Assembly (NCBI GenBank): GCA_964463485.1
Contig: CAYXDO010000106.1
Location: 1 to 36,799 of the forward strand
Length of the DNA stretch: 36,799 nt
DNA from: CAYXDO01 sp964463485
GTDB lineage: Bacteria > Myxococcota > Kuafuiibacteriia > Kuafuiibacteriales > Kuafuiibacteriaceae
Direction: 5' to 3'
This document shows, piece by piece, positions 1 to 7,767 of this stretch. Both the position numbers and the translations under genes were made by a program. The notes beneath the pieces were generated by a model that saw nothing but the letters and a program-made list of their open reading frames with translations, did not search any database and was not told where the DNA came from. The stretch's first letter is position 1, and each line of letters opens with the position of its first letter.

Positions 1-36
1 CGCCAGCCCCGCCTTGTCGATCTTCTATGGTACCGG

Positions 37-1884
37 CTAGGCCGGGTTATGAGTGGTGAGTGCCTTCGCGACGACGACGAGCAACAGGAATTCGGGTGCG
101 AGCCAGCCGAAGGTCACGGCAGCGGAGACGAACAGATTCATCGCCGTCATCGCGACGTTGACTCCCCGCACGGGTGCGCAGTTGAACTCGAACGCGTCCC
201 CGGACCCAGACTCGCTCGCGCCAATCACGGTGCCCGTCAGAGGATCGATCGCGAAGAATGCGATCGCCGTTCCGACCGAAGGAGCGACGAAGAGCCAGCC
301 CGAGAAATGAGAGAGCGCCTTCTGCCACCTTGCGTGAAGCGCCGCGCCCAGCCCCGGATAGTCCGTTTCGAGCGACTCGGGGGCGATCCGTTTGAGCGCC
401 GCCGAAGCTTGAAGCGTCGCGATCGAGCTCTCGCGGGCCACCTTTCCCTCGATGAGTTGAAGTTGAACGGACTTACTCATCGAGTCGACCAAAGCCGCGC
501 GGCGATCCACCTGTTTCGTGAAGAAACGCGTGAACGGCAAGACGTCCGCGCCAAACCGAAGAGTGGCCCCTCGGCCTCCATTCTTCACCTGCATGGAAAA
601 GCGCAGCGCTCGCAGGTATGGGATCGTGTCGAGCTCATCGTCTCCGTACGGCCCGTGGAGTGAGATCATGGAGGCTCCGTAACCGGGGGAGACCTTGGCG
701 AGCTCTTCGAACAGCGCCGCGCCGTCACGACGTTCGAGAGCTCCAACCAGTCCGCGCCGCTCGAGCCTTGCGGTGACTGCATCGTCGACGAGGTGAAGCA
801 GCGGCGGGGAGCCGCCTTCGAAGCTGATGAGCTGCAAGCCGAAGAATGCATTCTGAGTCTCTGCGACGTCTTCGCCCGTCACCGGTCCGGACTCCCTGCC
901 AAGCCATCCGGCCAAGTCGCGACTCACCCGCTGCTCGCCAAGCTCGAGCACGAGGCGCAGGCCCCCGAACCGGGTCGGAACGAACGCCGGGGTCGACGGG
1001 ACCTCGTAGGTCGTGGACGCGCTCTTCGAGCCGAGCAGAACCTCGACCGCTCGCGTGGACGCTCCGGCGCGTGGCGCCTCGTACGAGAACGACACCGGTC
1101 TGGCTTCCGCGCTCGCAACGAAGTCAGCGATCGCGTCCACAGCTTCCGCTCGCATCGATGCGGGGAACACGCGACCGTGGGAAAAGGCGGCGACGGTCGT
1201 CGGAAGGTCGGAGGTGCTGGTACCCACCCGAATGATGACCACAGGCGGACCGGCCTGGATGGCCTCCTGCCGCTCCGGAGTCAGCACGTCCGTGGGCTCG
1301 CCGTCGGTCACCACCACGATTACGGAAGGAAAGTCGAGGCCGGCTGTCGCGATCGCCGCCCAGAGCTCGCTTCCATCGCTCGGAAGCTGCGCCGCGTTGG
1401 CTTCGACCTGGGACGGGTCACCGGTCCAATCGCCCGACCAACCCACCGGGTCGAGCGCGGGAACTCCGATCGAGCCGACGCGAAGCTCCGCCCCAGGAAA
1501 AACGGAAGTCACCCGATCCGCGATGCTGCGGCCCAATGCGGCCACGTTCTCGCTGAGGCGAAACTCATCGGGCACGCTCGACGACACGTCGAACAAACAA
1601 GCGACGCGCGGCGGGTTGTCCTGAATCCCAAGCACCATCGCCCCCGCAGACCTCGAGTCTTCGGCGACTTGGAAGGCCGAGCCCGGAATCCCCGCCACCG
1701 TTTCTCCATCGACGTCCCGAGCGATGATTCGGCCATGAATTGTGGGGAAGCTCGCCGGATCGATCTTGACTTCGAGTGACTCTACCCGATGCAGCAGCGC
1801 AGGCGGCGCCACGCCGGCAGGCACAATCCGATTTCCGAGACGAATCTCGCCGCTCTCGGACTGAGTCAGAACCTGAGCATCCAA
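37..1884 (-). CDS. VWA-domain protein (5' end probably frameshifted)
   Basis: The 615-residue product has a von Willebrand factor A-like domain. The MIDAS-type motif DVSSS is at residues 99-103, after a hydrophobic strand (ACLF), and a second acidic motif VVTDGEP is at about 191-197, giving the usual D-x-S-x-S and later Asp of metal-binding VWA domains. An N-terminal beta-rich segment (about 35-85) precedes it. Hydrophobic segments at about 535-560 and 585-610 suggest C-terminal membrane anchoring. The only start in this frame is a TTG at 1884, with no good Shine-Dalgarno site. It lies inside a 10-bp tandem duplication, and removing one repeat copy would join this frame to the open frame upstream (1902-2158). 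The annotated start is therefore probably not the native one. VWA domains bind protein ligands; the partner here is unknown. Confidence 0.8.
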   Translation of the reverse strand: MDAQVLTQSESGEIRLGNRIVPAGVAPPALLHRVESLEVKIDPASFPTIHGRIIARDVDGETVAGIPGSAFQVAEDSRSAGAMVLGIQDNPPRVACLFDVSSSVPDEFRLSENVAALGRSIADRVTSVFPGAELRVGSIGVPALDPVGWSGDWTGDPSQVEANAAQLPSDGSELWAAIATAGLDFPSVIVVVTDGEPTDVLTPERQEAIQAGPPVVIIRVGTSTSDLPTTVAAFSHGRVFPASMRAEAVDAIADFVASAEARPVSFSYEAPRAGASTRAVEVLLGSKSASTTYEVPSTPAFVPTRFGGLRLVLELGEQRVSRDLAGWLGRESGPVTGEDVAETQNAFFGLQLISFEGGSPPLLHLVDDAVTARLERRGLVGALERRDGAALFEELAKVSPGYGASMISLHGPYGDDELDTIPYLRALRFSMQVKNGGRGATLRFGADVLPFTRFFTKQVDRRAALVDSMSKSVQLQLIEGKVARESSIATLQASAALKRIAPESLETDYPGLGAALHARWQKALSHFSGWLFVAPSVGTAIAFFAIDPLTGTVIGASESGSGDAFEFNCAPVRGVNVAMTAMNLFVSAAVTFGWLAPEFLLLVVVAKALTTHNPA

Positions 1885-1901
1885 CGTGATGCAACGTGAT
1901 G
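1882..1901. repeat. 10-bp exact tandem duplication (caacgtgatg x2)
   Basis: The 10-mer caacgtgatg occurs at 1882-1891 and again at 1892-1901. Because 10 is not a multiple of 3, the duplication changes the reading frame of the VWA gene that crosses it. Confidence 0.9.
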
Positions 1902-2158
1902 ATTCGGTCGGAAAAGGAGAGCCTCTGCCGATCGGCGGCGCTCATTCCGACGCCGTGTACCGACGCGTGCGGCGTGAAGGCAGAGACTTGATCGATGCTC
2001 TTCTCGGCCATCTCGGCCATCGATACGGCGGGAATGAAACCCACAGAGAGTTGCCGGCCAGCGAGATCGTCGAGCCCGAAGCTCGTCTCGAGCAGAGTCA
2101 TTGGAGGGTCCGCGAGGTTCTGGCGGTTCGTGACCGCCTCCAAGCGAACGTTCATCAC
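1885..2158 (-). pseudogene. Out-of-frame 5' part of the VWA gene
   Basis: This frame starts at GTG 2158 (or ATG 2155) and reads as ordinary high-GC3 coding sequence, for example residues LLETSFGLDDLAGRQLSVGF. It runs to the 10-bp duplication at 1882-1901, after which it continues only in a meaningless frame. Removing 10 bp shifts it by one base and fuses ...SDRIIT directly to LDAQVLTQ of the downstream VWA frame. The same frame stays open upstream to a TGA at 2276-2278, which lies inside the REP-like hairpin, so the native start could be further upstream and disrupted. It is either a real frameshift mutation or an assembly or sequencing error. No domain is recognised in the fragment itself. 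Confidence 0.55.
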
Positions 2159-2271
2159 GGGGGCGGGAAGCGGGTCCCCCAGAAGCTCCGGAGCGGCCTG
2201 GGTGTAAGACGTACCGAGCTGAGCACCGGCACTCTTCGGGCCTTGGTCGCGAAGTTGCGAGTCCGATGAGT

Positions 2272-2334
2272 CCGGTCACCCCGAGCCTGTCGAGGCCTTG
2301 CAAACCTGCCCTTCGACAAGCTCAGGGTGACCGG
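2272..2334. repeat. REP-like inverted repeat hairpin
   Basis: The left arm at 2272-2295 begins ccggtcaccccgagcctgtc. The right arm at 2310-2334 is its reverse complement apart from two substitutions and one extra base. This is the widespread intergenic hairpin family whose translation gives the HPELVEG peptide. It lies just upstream of the VWA reading frame and supplies the in-frame TGA that closes it. It could act as a transcript-end structure or be a dispersed non-autonomous repeat. Confidence 0.7.
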
Positions 2335-2614
2335 AACGCTGAGTGACTTTGTTTTCGGGGACGACCGGATCAACCGTCCCGGGATCCGGCTGATCTGAGT
2401 ATGATTCGTGCGCAGCAACTCTCGGACTCACTTCCACCACGCCTAGGTCCTGGATCCACGGTTCGCTCGACAAGATTGAGGGAAGGGAAGTCGAGCACGA
2501 CTACTCCGGAGGTCGCCCCGAGGTATCCGCTTCGACGGCCTACGGTCCGGCGCGGCCCGGATCGCGCCGACAATTCGGGGCTCAAACCGAGGATCGCTGC
2601 TACGCTAGGGACGC
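2335..2614. other. Intergenic region between divergent genes
   Basis: About 280 bp between the VWA region (minus) and the membrane protein gene (plus). Short open frames exist on both strands, but their third-position composition is poorer than that of the neighbouring genes and no product is recognisable. Promoters for both directions would be expected here, but no convincing -35/-10 pair was identified. Confidence 0.5.
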
Positions 2615-3682
2615 GTGAGCTCGATCGTCGAGCCCTTCGTGCCCGCGAAACGGACCAGCGTATTGGAGCGCCTTCGCCCGCTCTTGATGCGAGGCCTCCT
2701 GTTCGACGGGTTGTTCGTCGCCACGCCCCTGCTGGCGTTCACCGTGATCGCGGTGTTCTGTCTCCCGCGCGTTCCTGGCCAGCCCTTCCTTCAGGGCATG
2801 GGCACGACCCCCGGCTGGCTGGCCTTCGGCGCAGCAGTCCTGACGTTCGCTCACATCAACGCGACGGTGAGTCGCAGCCACCTCAATCGAGACGTGCTCG
2901 CGCGCTTTCGCTTCCGCCTCATCGCCGTTCCCGTGCTCGTAACACTGTCGTTCTGGGCTTCGACGCCTTGGTTCCTCTTCGGCTCGGCCGTCGCGATCTT
3001 GTGGGACGAGTACCACTCCGTGATGCAGACCTTCGGCTTCGGTCGCATCTACGACAGCAAGCTCGGAAACGATCCGCTCGTAGGTCGACGCCTCGACCTC
3101 GGGATGTGCTTCGTCCAGGAGTGGCTCCCGTTCTACATCGCGATCTCCGGCTTCGCCTTGGCAGAGAGTGAGCACCTCACGAGCGCGGTGCCATGGCACA
3201 AGGAGCACGGGCTCATGGCGCCCGCTTGGCTCAACAGGCCGCTCATCTTCGTTTCCATCGGCTACACGATCTTCTACGTGCTCAGCTACGTACGCCTCGC
3301 TCGCCGCGGCTATCGAATCTCGCCGCTGAAGATCGCGCTCTTCACTTCCACATGCGTCGCGAACGTCCTCGCGCTCTCGCTTTACACGCTCTACGAAGCC
3401 AACGTGATGGGCAACATCTACCACGCGATGATGTACCTCGCGATCCTGACGGTCAGCGAGAAGAGGAGCCTCACGAAGCGCCTCTCGTTAGATGGGCTGA
3501 AGCTCGGAGCCTTCGTCGCGTTCGGCATCCTCTTCGTCGTGTCCATCTTGGGCGGCTTCGTGAGGCTCGTCTCCGAACGAGACGGCCCCCCGCTGCTCCT
3601 CGCGTTCTGGCTCACGACCTCCCTCATGCATTTTTGGTTCGACGGATTCATCTGGAGCGTTCGCAAGCGCGAGGCGATCTAG
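2615..3682 (+). CDS. Polytopic membrane protein with conserved His/Asp motifs
   Basis: The 355-residue protein has about eight hydrophobic helices. Polar motifs near the membrane include AHINATVSRSHLNRD (about 84-98), DEYHSVMQTFGFGRIYDSK (about 130-150), NIYHAMMYL (about 268-276), and a C-terminal HFWFDGFIWSVR just before the stop. His-x3-Asp-Gly-x-Ile-Trp endings occur in uncharacterised bacterial membrane proteins, and the spaced histidines hint at a metal-dependent membrane enzyme, but this is inference. The GTG start at 2615 follows ctaggg. The cotH-type gene begins 22 bp after the stop, suggesting an ancestral two-gene unit. The last 108 codons and the downstream intergenic region are duplicated at 8215-8786. 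Confidence 0.8.
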   Translation: MSSIVEPFVPAKRTSVLERLRPLLMRGLLFDGLFVATPLLAFTVIAVFCLPRVPGQPFLQGMGTTPGWLAFGAAVLTFAHINATVSRSHLNRDVLARFRFRLIAVPVLVTLSFWASTPWFLFGSAVAILWDEYHSVMQTFGFGRIYDSKLGNDPLVGRRLDLGMCFVQEWLPFYIAISGFALAESEHLTSAVPWHKEHGLMAPAWLNRPLIFVSIGYTIFYVLSYVRLARRGYRISPLKIALFTSTCVANVLALSLYTLYEANVMGNIYHAMMYLAILTVSEKRSLTKRLSLDGLKLGAFVAFGILFVVSILGGFVRLVSERDGPPLLLAFWLTTSLMHFWFDGFIWSVRKREAI

Positions 3683-3927
3683 ACCCGTCGACCGAGGCCC
3701 ACTCATGCGAGCCGTCCACATAGCTCTGGTCGCGCTCGCCGCGCTCGCCCTCGCGACTCTGGTGCGGTCCCTTCGGAAGGCTTCGTGCGCGGAGGGGCTG
3801 GAGCTCTCCGAGGTGGCGCCCACCGGAGGCGGCGTTCGTTTGCCCCACACGAACCGTTCGCGTGCGTACGAAGAGCCGGATTGGATCGAGATCCACAATA
3901 CCTCCTCGGCCTCGGTGTCGCTCGCGG
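3356..3927. repeat. 572-bp direct repeat, copy 1
   Basis: Identical by eye to 8215-8786 at an offset of 4859 bp. It covers codons 248-355 of the membrane protein gene, the 22-bp spacer, and the first 74 codons of the cotH gene. The bases just outside differ (c at 3355 versus a at 8214; c at 3928 versus g at 8787), so both ends are sharp. Confidence 0.9.
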
Positions 3928-4034
3928 CCGATCGCGAGCGGTCTACGGTGGTCAGAGCCATCGCGCTCGGCCCGAGCGGCCCGTCGGAAGTTGCAACTCA
4001 AAGTTATTTCGTCTCGCTCGGCTGTGCGGAGAGC
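3705..4034 (+). pseudogene. Truncated, internally deleted cotH copy
   Basis: This copy starts at the same ATG and follows the intact cotH (8564-10573) exactly for 74 codons, through the LTD motif DWIEIHNTSS. At 3927/3928 it jumps to sequence matching 9244-9354 (residues STVVRAIALGPSGPSEVATQ), removing about 460 bp yet keeping the frame. Within that second block there is one substitution (c to t) and a missing 4 bp (tcga) relative to the intact gene. At 4034/4035 it runs into an inverted segment and then reads nonsense to a stop at 4158-4160. It lacks the CotH domain and cannot encode a working protein. Confidence 0.8.
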
Positions 4035-4337
4035 GAGCGTGAGCTTGGCCCACCGTTCGTCGGGACGTTCCAAGCGCTCGTAGAGCCCGGCGTATCGGGC
4101 GTTCACGAACAGGCTCACGAAGCGCCCCCGCGGTGTCGACAGACCGAACGACCGTCCTAGAGGCGGCAGGTTCGTGAGGGGCTGGTCGGCCGCCAAGTCT
4201 TCGTCGATCAGGCTGTCGCCGTCGTCGTCCACGAGGTTCGCGAGCTCCTCATCGACGCGCTGGTCACAGTCGTTGTCCCGGCGGTCTCCGGGGCCCTGCG
4301 GGGTGGGCGCGCAGGTGCCCACCGGCGTCAGACGCAA
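4035..4337 (-). pseudogene. Fragment of a second CotH/metal-binding protein gene
   Basis: Read on the minus strand from ATG 4337, the product has two acidic calcium-binding-like repeats, DNDCDQRVDEEL and DDDGDSLIDEDLA, of the MopE/thrombospondin-3-like type. It then joins CotH sequence (LGRSFGLSTPRGRFVSLFVN ... LERPDERWAKLTL). Positions 4035-4162 are the reverse complement of 9855-9982 of the intact cotH with about five mismatches, more diverged than the 572-bp repeat. It therefore probably derives from a different paralogue, one that carries the acidic repeats just before the CotH region. It is broken at 4034/4035, where it meets the plus-strand cotH relic. Confidence 0.6.
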
Positions 4338-4360
4338 CCGCGAGCTCGCCTATTGCCCGA

Positions 4361-4519
4361 GTGCGACTTCAGGCGGCGCTCGACGAGTCGAAGATCCTGC
4401 GAGAGGAGCTTCGGCTCCCGCATGCACGCCTCGAACGCCTCGATGCGAGGAAACGTCCACACTACAAGCCGCACGACGAGAGGCTGGCGATCCTCGACCT
4501 GCGAGCGGCTCGACGCTGG
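4361..4519 (+). pseudogene. Transposase/integrase N-terminal relic
   Basis: The frame encodes LQAALDESKILREELRL, then RKRPHYKPHDERLAILDLRAARRW. This resembles the N-terminal helical region of rve-type transposases found in Myxococcota and Planctomycetes, which have a leucine-rich helix, then R-R-PHY-P-x-ERLAIL-LRAARGW. The similarity stops at residue W (4519), where the sequence enters a 127-bp tandem repeat. The helix-turn-helix remainder and the DDE catalytic domain are absent. The identification is from memory of the family pattern, and no terminal inverted repeats or target duplication were found. Confidence 0.5.
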
Positions 4520-4542
4520 CTGGTCCATGGCTTCGAAGGGCC

Positions 4543-4796
4543 GGCGGAATTCCGCCCGCGGGCCCGATTTCGACTGCTGAAGCACGTGCGAACTCAGGCC
4601 ATTGCGACCTCCGAACTCAAGAAATAGCGCGTTTTCATGAATACCGAAGTCGCTGGACCCCTACTACCCGGCGGAATTCCGCCCAGCGGGCCGCTTTTGG
4701 AGCACGCGCGAACTCATCCCGTCCCGACTCATCCGAACTCCCGAAAAATACCACGTTTTCACGAATACCGAAGTCGCAGGCCCCCTACCGCTCTAG
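4543..4796. repeat. Two tandem ~127-bp imperfect repeats with palindromic heads
   Basis: Copy A is about 4543-4669 and copy B about 4670-4796. Both start with the perfect 14-bp palindrome ggcggaattccgcc, share a middle with cgaactca, and end with gaataccgaagtcgc followed by ccc-ctac. The match is imperfect through the centre. The pair lies between the transposase relic and the stop codon of the FGE-domain gene, overlapping that stop by a few bases at most. It could be a decayed mobile element end or a transcript-end structure. Confidence 0.7.
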
Positions 4797-6049
4797 CGGG
4801 ATCGGGCACACCGAAAGCCGGTCAACGGGTTATGAGAATCTGAGGTGAGTGTTGCTCGAGCTGAGACGCCGAACCACTGCGGCACGAGAAAATTGCCGCC
4901 TCGGACATGAGCCTGGCCATCACGTTCGGCGGCATCGGAGACCCACTCGTGGACATTACCAACCATGTCGAGGACCCCGTACGGAGACTCACCAAGTGGA
5001 TAGCCTCCGACAGGGCCTGACTCGGACAACCCATCGCGGTATCCACGAATGATCAAGTACCTAGGGCGATCGATGCGTAAACTTTCGTCGGCGACGTTGG
5101 CAAGGAAATCAATGCCAAATTCGTCGTTACCCCACGGGTATTTGCGACCATCCGTGCCGCGAGCTGCCTTTTCCCATTCCAGTCCGCTGGGAAGCCTTTT
5201 TCCTTTCCAGCGACAGAACGTCTTGGCCTGAAACCAACTCACACAATTGACAGGATGTCGAACTCGGTCAGGCTCGCCCCAGTTGCACAGGTCCGGAGTG
5301 CCCTTGTCGAGCCCTTCAATCGAGCACCCACCCGCGGACACGCATTCGGCGTACGCCTCGACGGTCACTTCCGTTCGGTCCATATAGAACAGGGGGAGTC
5401 GCACGGGCCGTAGCGGCTGCGCCCAGGGACACCGCTCCGGATCGGTGTTCGGGTCGCAACCCGCGAGAAAGACTCCTTCTGGGATTGTTGCCATCCCTGC
5501 TGGTTCGAGACCTTCTTCCCCGGATGATTCCCAGGTGGTTCCGGCTGGCGACGCAGGAGGCGTGTATTCCAAGCCACTCTCACCGGCCCTTGGATCGAAG
5601 TCCGATACTCCGTCGGGCGAGTGCGGTATCTCAGCTACCGTTCGGGCGCTTTTGTTACTCTGTGCAAATTCAGCGACCTCCGGCCGACGCATTCCCGTCG
5701 ACTCCGGCATTTTCGAATTCCCTGCCGGACCACCTGCAAAAACTCGACTGGAACCACGGGAAGTAGCTGGCGTCGACGTCGAGGCCGTCACGGACCCTGT
5801 CAGTTGGCTGTAGAGATGTTTCAATGGCGGTCCGACGAAGCTGGTGCGCTCGGAACTCGCCGAGACCGCACCATCGAATTCAGTCGGAGATCGAAGGAAG
5901 GCATGAATCGTGCCCAGAATGATTTCACTTGGAGACCGAAAGAAGGCAAGAGTAGCGGTAAGGGTCGCTATGAAGCCGCCAAGCAGGGACGCCCTCCTCA
6001 CGAGTCGCTCGTGACGAAACCTCAAGTGTGCCATTTGGACTTTCGCCAT
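4793..6049 (-). CDS. FGE-sulfatase (SUMF1)-domain membrane-anchored protein
   Basis: The 418-residue protein has a basic N-terminus, one membrane segment at about 20-37 (SLLGGFIATLTATLAFF), a Ser/Thr/Pro-rich linker to about 183, then an FGE-sulfatase fold. Family hallmarks include MATIPEGVFLAG, YMDRTEVTVEAYAECV, PVNCVSWFQAKTFCRWKGKR, LPSGLEWEKAARG, YPWGN, MVGNVHEWVSD, HVRGGNF and a terminal TGFRC. The paired active-site cysteines of true formylglycine-generating enzymes are not evident, so a binding or accessory role is more likely than sulfatase activation. Codon use is less GC-biased than in the flanking genes. No Shine-Dalgarno site precedes ATG 6049; the sequence there is the 10-bp minisatellite, so expression may depend on that repeat, or the start may be Met6. 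Confidence 0.85.
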   Translation of the reverse strand: MAKVQMAHLRFRHERLVRRASLLGGFIATLTATLAFFRSPSEIILGTIHAFLRSPTEFDGAVSASSERTSFVGPPLKHLYSQLTGSVTASTSTPATSRGSSRVFAGGPAGNSKMPESTGMRRPEVAEFAQSNKSARTVAEIPHSPDGVSDFDPRAGESGLEYTPPASPAGTTWESSGEEGLEPAGMATIPEGVFLAGCDPNTDPERCPWAQPLRPVRLPLFYMDRTEVTVEAYAECVSAGGCSIEGLDKGTPDLCNWGEPDRVRHPVNCVSWFQAKTFCRWKGKRLPSGLEWEKAARGTDGRKYPWGNDEFGIDFLANVADESLRIDRPRYLIIRGYRDGLSESGPVGGYPLGESPYGVLDMVGNVHEWVSDAAERDGQAHVRGGNFLVPQWFGVSARATLTSDSHNPLTGFRCARSR

Positions 6050-6052
6050 GGA

Positions 6053-6299
6053 CTAGGTTGCTCTAGGTTGCTCTAGGTTGCTCTAGGTTGCTCTAGGTTG
6101 CTCTAGGTNNNNNNNNNNNNNNNNNNNNNNNNNNNNNNNNNNNNNNNNNNNNNNNNNNNNNNNNNNNNNNNNNNNNNNNNNNNNNNNNNNNNNNNNNNNN
6201 NNNNNNNNTAGGTTGCTCTAGGTTGCTCTAGGTTGCTCTAGGTTGCTCTAGGTTGCTCTAGGTTGCTCTAGGTCGCTCCAGGTCGCTCCAGGTCGCTCG
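6053..6299. repeat. 10-bp minisatellite (ctaggttgct)n
   Basis: About 5.6 copies of ctaggttgct run from 6053 to the gap at 6109, and about nine more follow from 6209. The last three vary to ccaggtcgct. The repeat begins 3 bp before the ATG of the FGE-domain gene and occupies its promoter and leader position. Its true copy number is unknown because the gap lies inside it. Confidence 0.95.
6109..6208. other. Assembly gap of 100 N
   Basis: Exactly 100 N, a conventional length for a gap of unknown size, flanked on both sides by the same 10-bp repeat. The join across it is plausible because of the shared repeat, but it is not proven to be one locus. Confidence 0.98.
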
Positions 6300-6347
6300 G
6301 CGCAGCGAGCCGCGAGTCAGTGTGCCTCCTACCCGTTGAAGCATGAG

Positions 6348-7751
6348 TTAGTCGCGCCATGCGGAAAGCGGAATGTTGGGTCGCCTCGGAGACCGACTTC
6401 CCTCTGGCTCGCTGGGACCATCGAATTCGCCGGCCGGTCGAGACACGAAATCAGGACGCTTCGGACGGCCTCCAAGTCCCGCGCGCGGGTCGCGCGCACC
6501 AAGACCGGTTGGATCTGCAACGGGATTCCTTTTGTCCGGCACCCACTCAGTGGGTTTCTTTCCCTCGCCTTCTTCGGCTATGTTGACAACAGAGGGTCGT
6601 TCGGGCGTTCGATTCAACCGGATAGCTGCTTCGCGCCGCTTCTGCTCTCGTCGAATGAGCTCGCCTGCCTCAGTCGGAGGCAAAAAAGAGATCGTCGGCT
6701 CTAGCTGGTTGGTGCCCGATTTCTCTTTGTCCAGCCGCTTCTTCGCTGCCTCTTTCTCTTCCTTGGCCTTTCGGAGCTTTTCACGAGCTTTCTCTAGCTC
6801 CGAGTTCCTCGTGTCCAAATCGCTCTTCTTCTCTTTCTCGTCAGCCTCCCAGTCCTGAACAGTCTCGCTTGACTCTACAATGTCACTATCGTTGAAGTAG
6901 TCGTCTGCTAGCTGCTCTGCAGCTCCCGTTATTTGCTCACTCGAATGCTCGAGCGCATCTTCCGCGACACTCACTGCCTTCTCCGCGGACTCAACCTCGG
7001 CACGTGCCTTCGACTCGGCGGATTCCGCGCGGTCCAAATCATCTCGCAATGTGACCTCTCGGGGGCTCAAGTATCGGACCCGACGGAATTCGGGGTAGTG
7101 CTTTTCGAGCGACTCATCATCGATAATACCCATGGAAACAGCCCCGAGACCATATGCCCTTTCCCTGTTAGGGCTCCGACCGAGCAGTTCGTTTTCCCAG
7201 TCCCACGAACCGGCCTGGGGGACGCCGCCTCTTGCGGTGACGGCGAAGACGCCGCTGGGGTCTCCGGGCCGAGACGGCAGGCCGCCGACAGAGTCAAGGA
7301 ATCGGTTTGCCCAAAAGCCGCCCCTGAGGTCTTTGACGGTGATCCCTCGCTGTTGTGCCAGCATCTCGTTGAGGTCGCGAACGAATGCCGATCGGCGTTC
7401 CGCCTGAAGCCGAAAGAGCTCTTGTCTACGCGGGTCCTTGATCCCGCTTACCGGCTTGGGCGCGGCGGCCCTGGTGGCTGATGGGGGTGTCGCCGCAAGG
7501 TCTGTCGAGAGCCTGGACTTGGCTGCGAGGGTCGACGCCAGCCTCACAGCGCCAACCCTGGGGGGCGGGGACGAGACTTCGGCCTGTCGTCGAATCGCTT
7601 GCTGTAGCAGCCATTTTCGCAGCATGGCCGGTGTCGGCTCCGAGTCGAGCCAAACGCCCGTCCGCGCGGACTCGATGGCGGCCTTCTCCTTCCAACTCAG
7701 TTGCGCGTACGCCTTGGTGCGTTTGAGGTCCGATAGCGTCACTTCTTTCAT
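6348..7751 (-). CDS. Coiled-coil protein of unknown function, phage-like setting
   Basis: The 467-residue product is not recognised. The N-terminus (about 1-60) is helical and charged (LSWKEKAAIESARTGVW). A central part has Trp/Gly-rich motifs (DLRGGFWANRFLDSVGG, WDWENELLG). Residues about 230-360 form a long Glu/Lys/Ala coiled coil (for example REKLRKAKEEKEAAKKRLDK). The last 80 residues are Pro/Arg/Gly-rich and look disordered. A strong Shine-Dalgarno site (ggaggt) sits just before ATG 7751. The gene starts 16 bp after the stop of the 97-residue gene and is probably co-transcribed with it. A virion or cargo-associated role is only a guess from the neighbour. Codon use differs from the flanking high-GC3 genes. 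Confidence 0.7.
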   Translation of the reverse strand: MKEVTLSDLKRTKAYAQLSWKEKAAIESARTGVWLDSEPTPAMLRKWLLQQAIRRQAEVSSPPPRVGAVRLASTLAAKSRLSTDLAATPPSATRAAAPKPVSGIKDPRRQELFRLQAERRSAFVRDLNEMLAQQRGITVKDLRGGFWANRFLDSVGGLPSRPGDPSGVFAVTARGGVPQAGSWDWENELLGRSPNRERAYGLGAVSMGIIDDESLEKHYPEFRRVRYLSPREVTLRDDLDRAESAESKARAEVESAEKAVSVAEDALEHSSEQITGAAEQLADDYFNDSDIVESSETVQDWEADEKEKKSDLDTRNSELEKAREKLRKAKEEKEAAKKRLDKEKSGTNQLEPTISFLPPTEAGELIRREQKRREAAIRLNRTPERPSVVNIAEEGEGKKPTEWVPDKRNPVADPTGLGARDPRAGLGGRPKRPDFVSRPAGEFDGPSEPEGSRSPRRPNIPLSAWRD

Positions 7752-7767
7752 TTTCCACCTCCACGGG

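Noticed and set aside
793..1779. 328-codon plus-strand open frame opposite the VWA gene
   Set aside because: It is antisense to a recognisable VWA domain and its Arg-rich product resembles no family; it is a by-product of high GC.
2276..2473. 65-codon minus-strand frame ending in HPELVEGQ
   Set aside because: The recognisable peptide is only the translated REP-like hairpin, and the rest has weaker third-position GC than real genes here.
4793..6049. FGE-domain protein as a genuine formylglycine-generating enzyme
   Set aside because: The fold motifs are present, but the paired active-site cysteines are not evident and no sulfatase gene is nearby.
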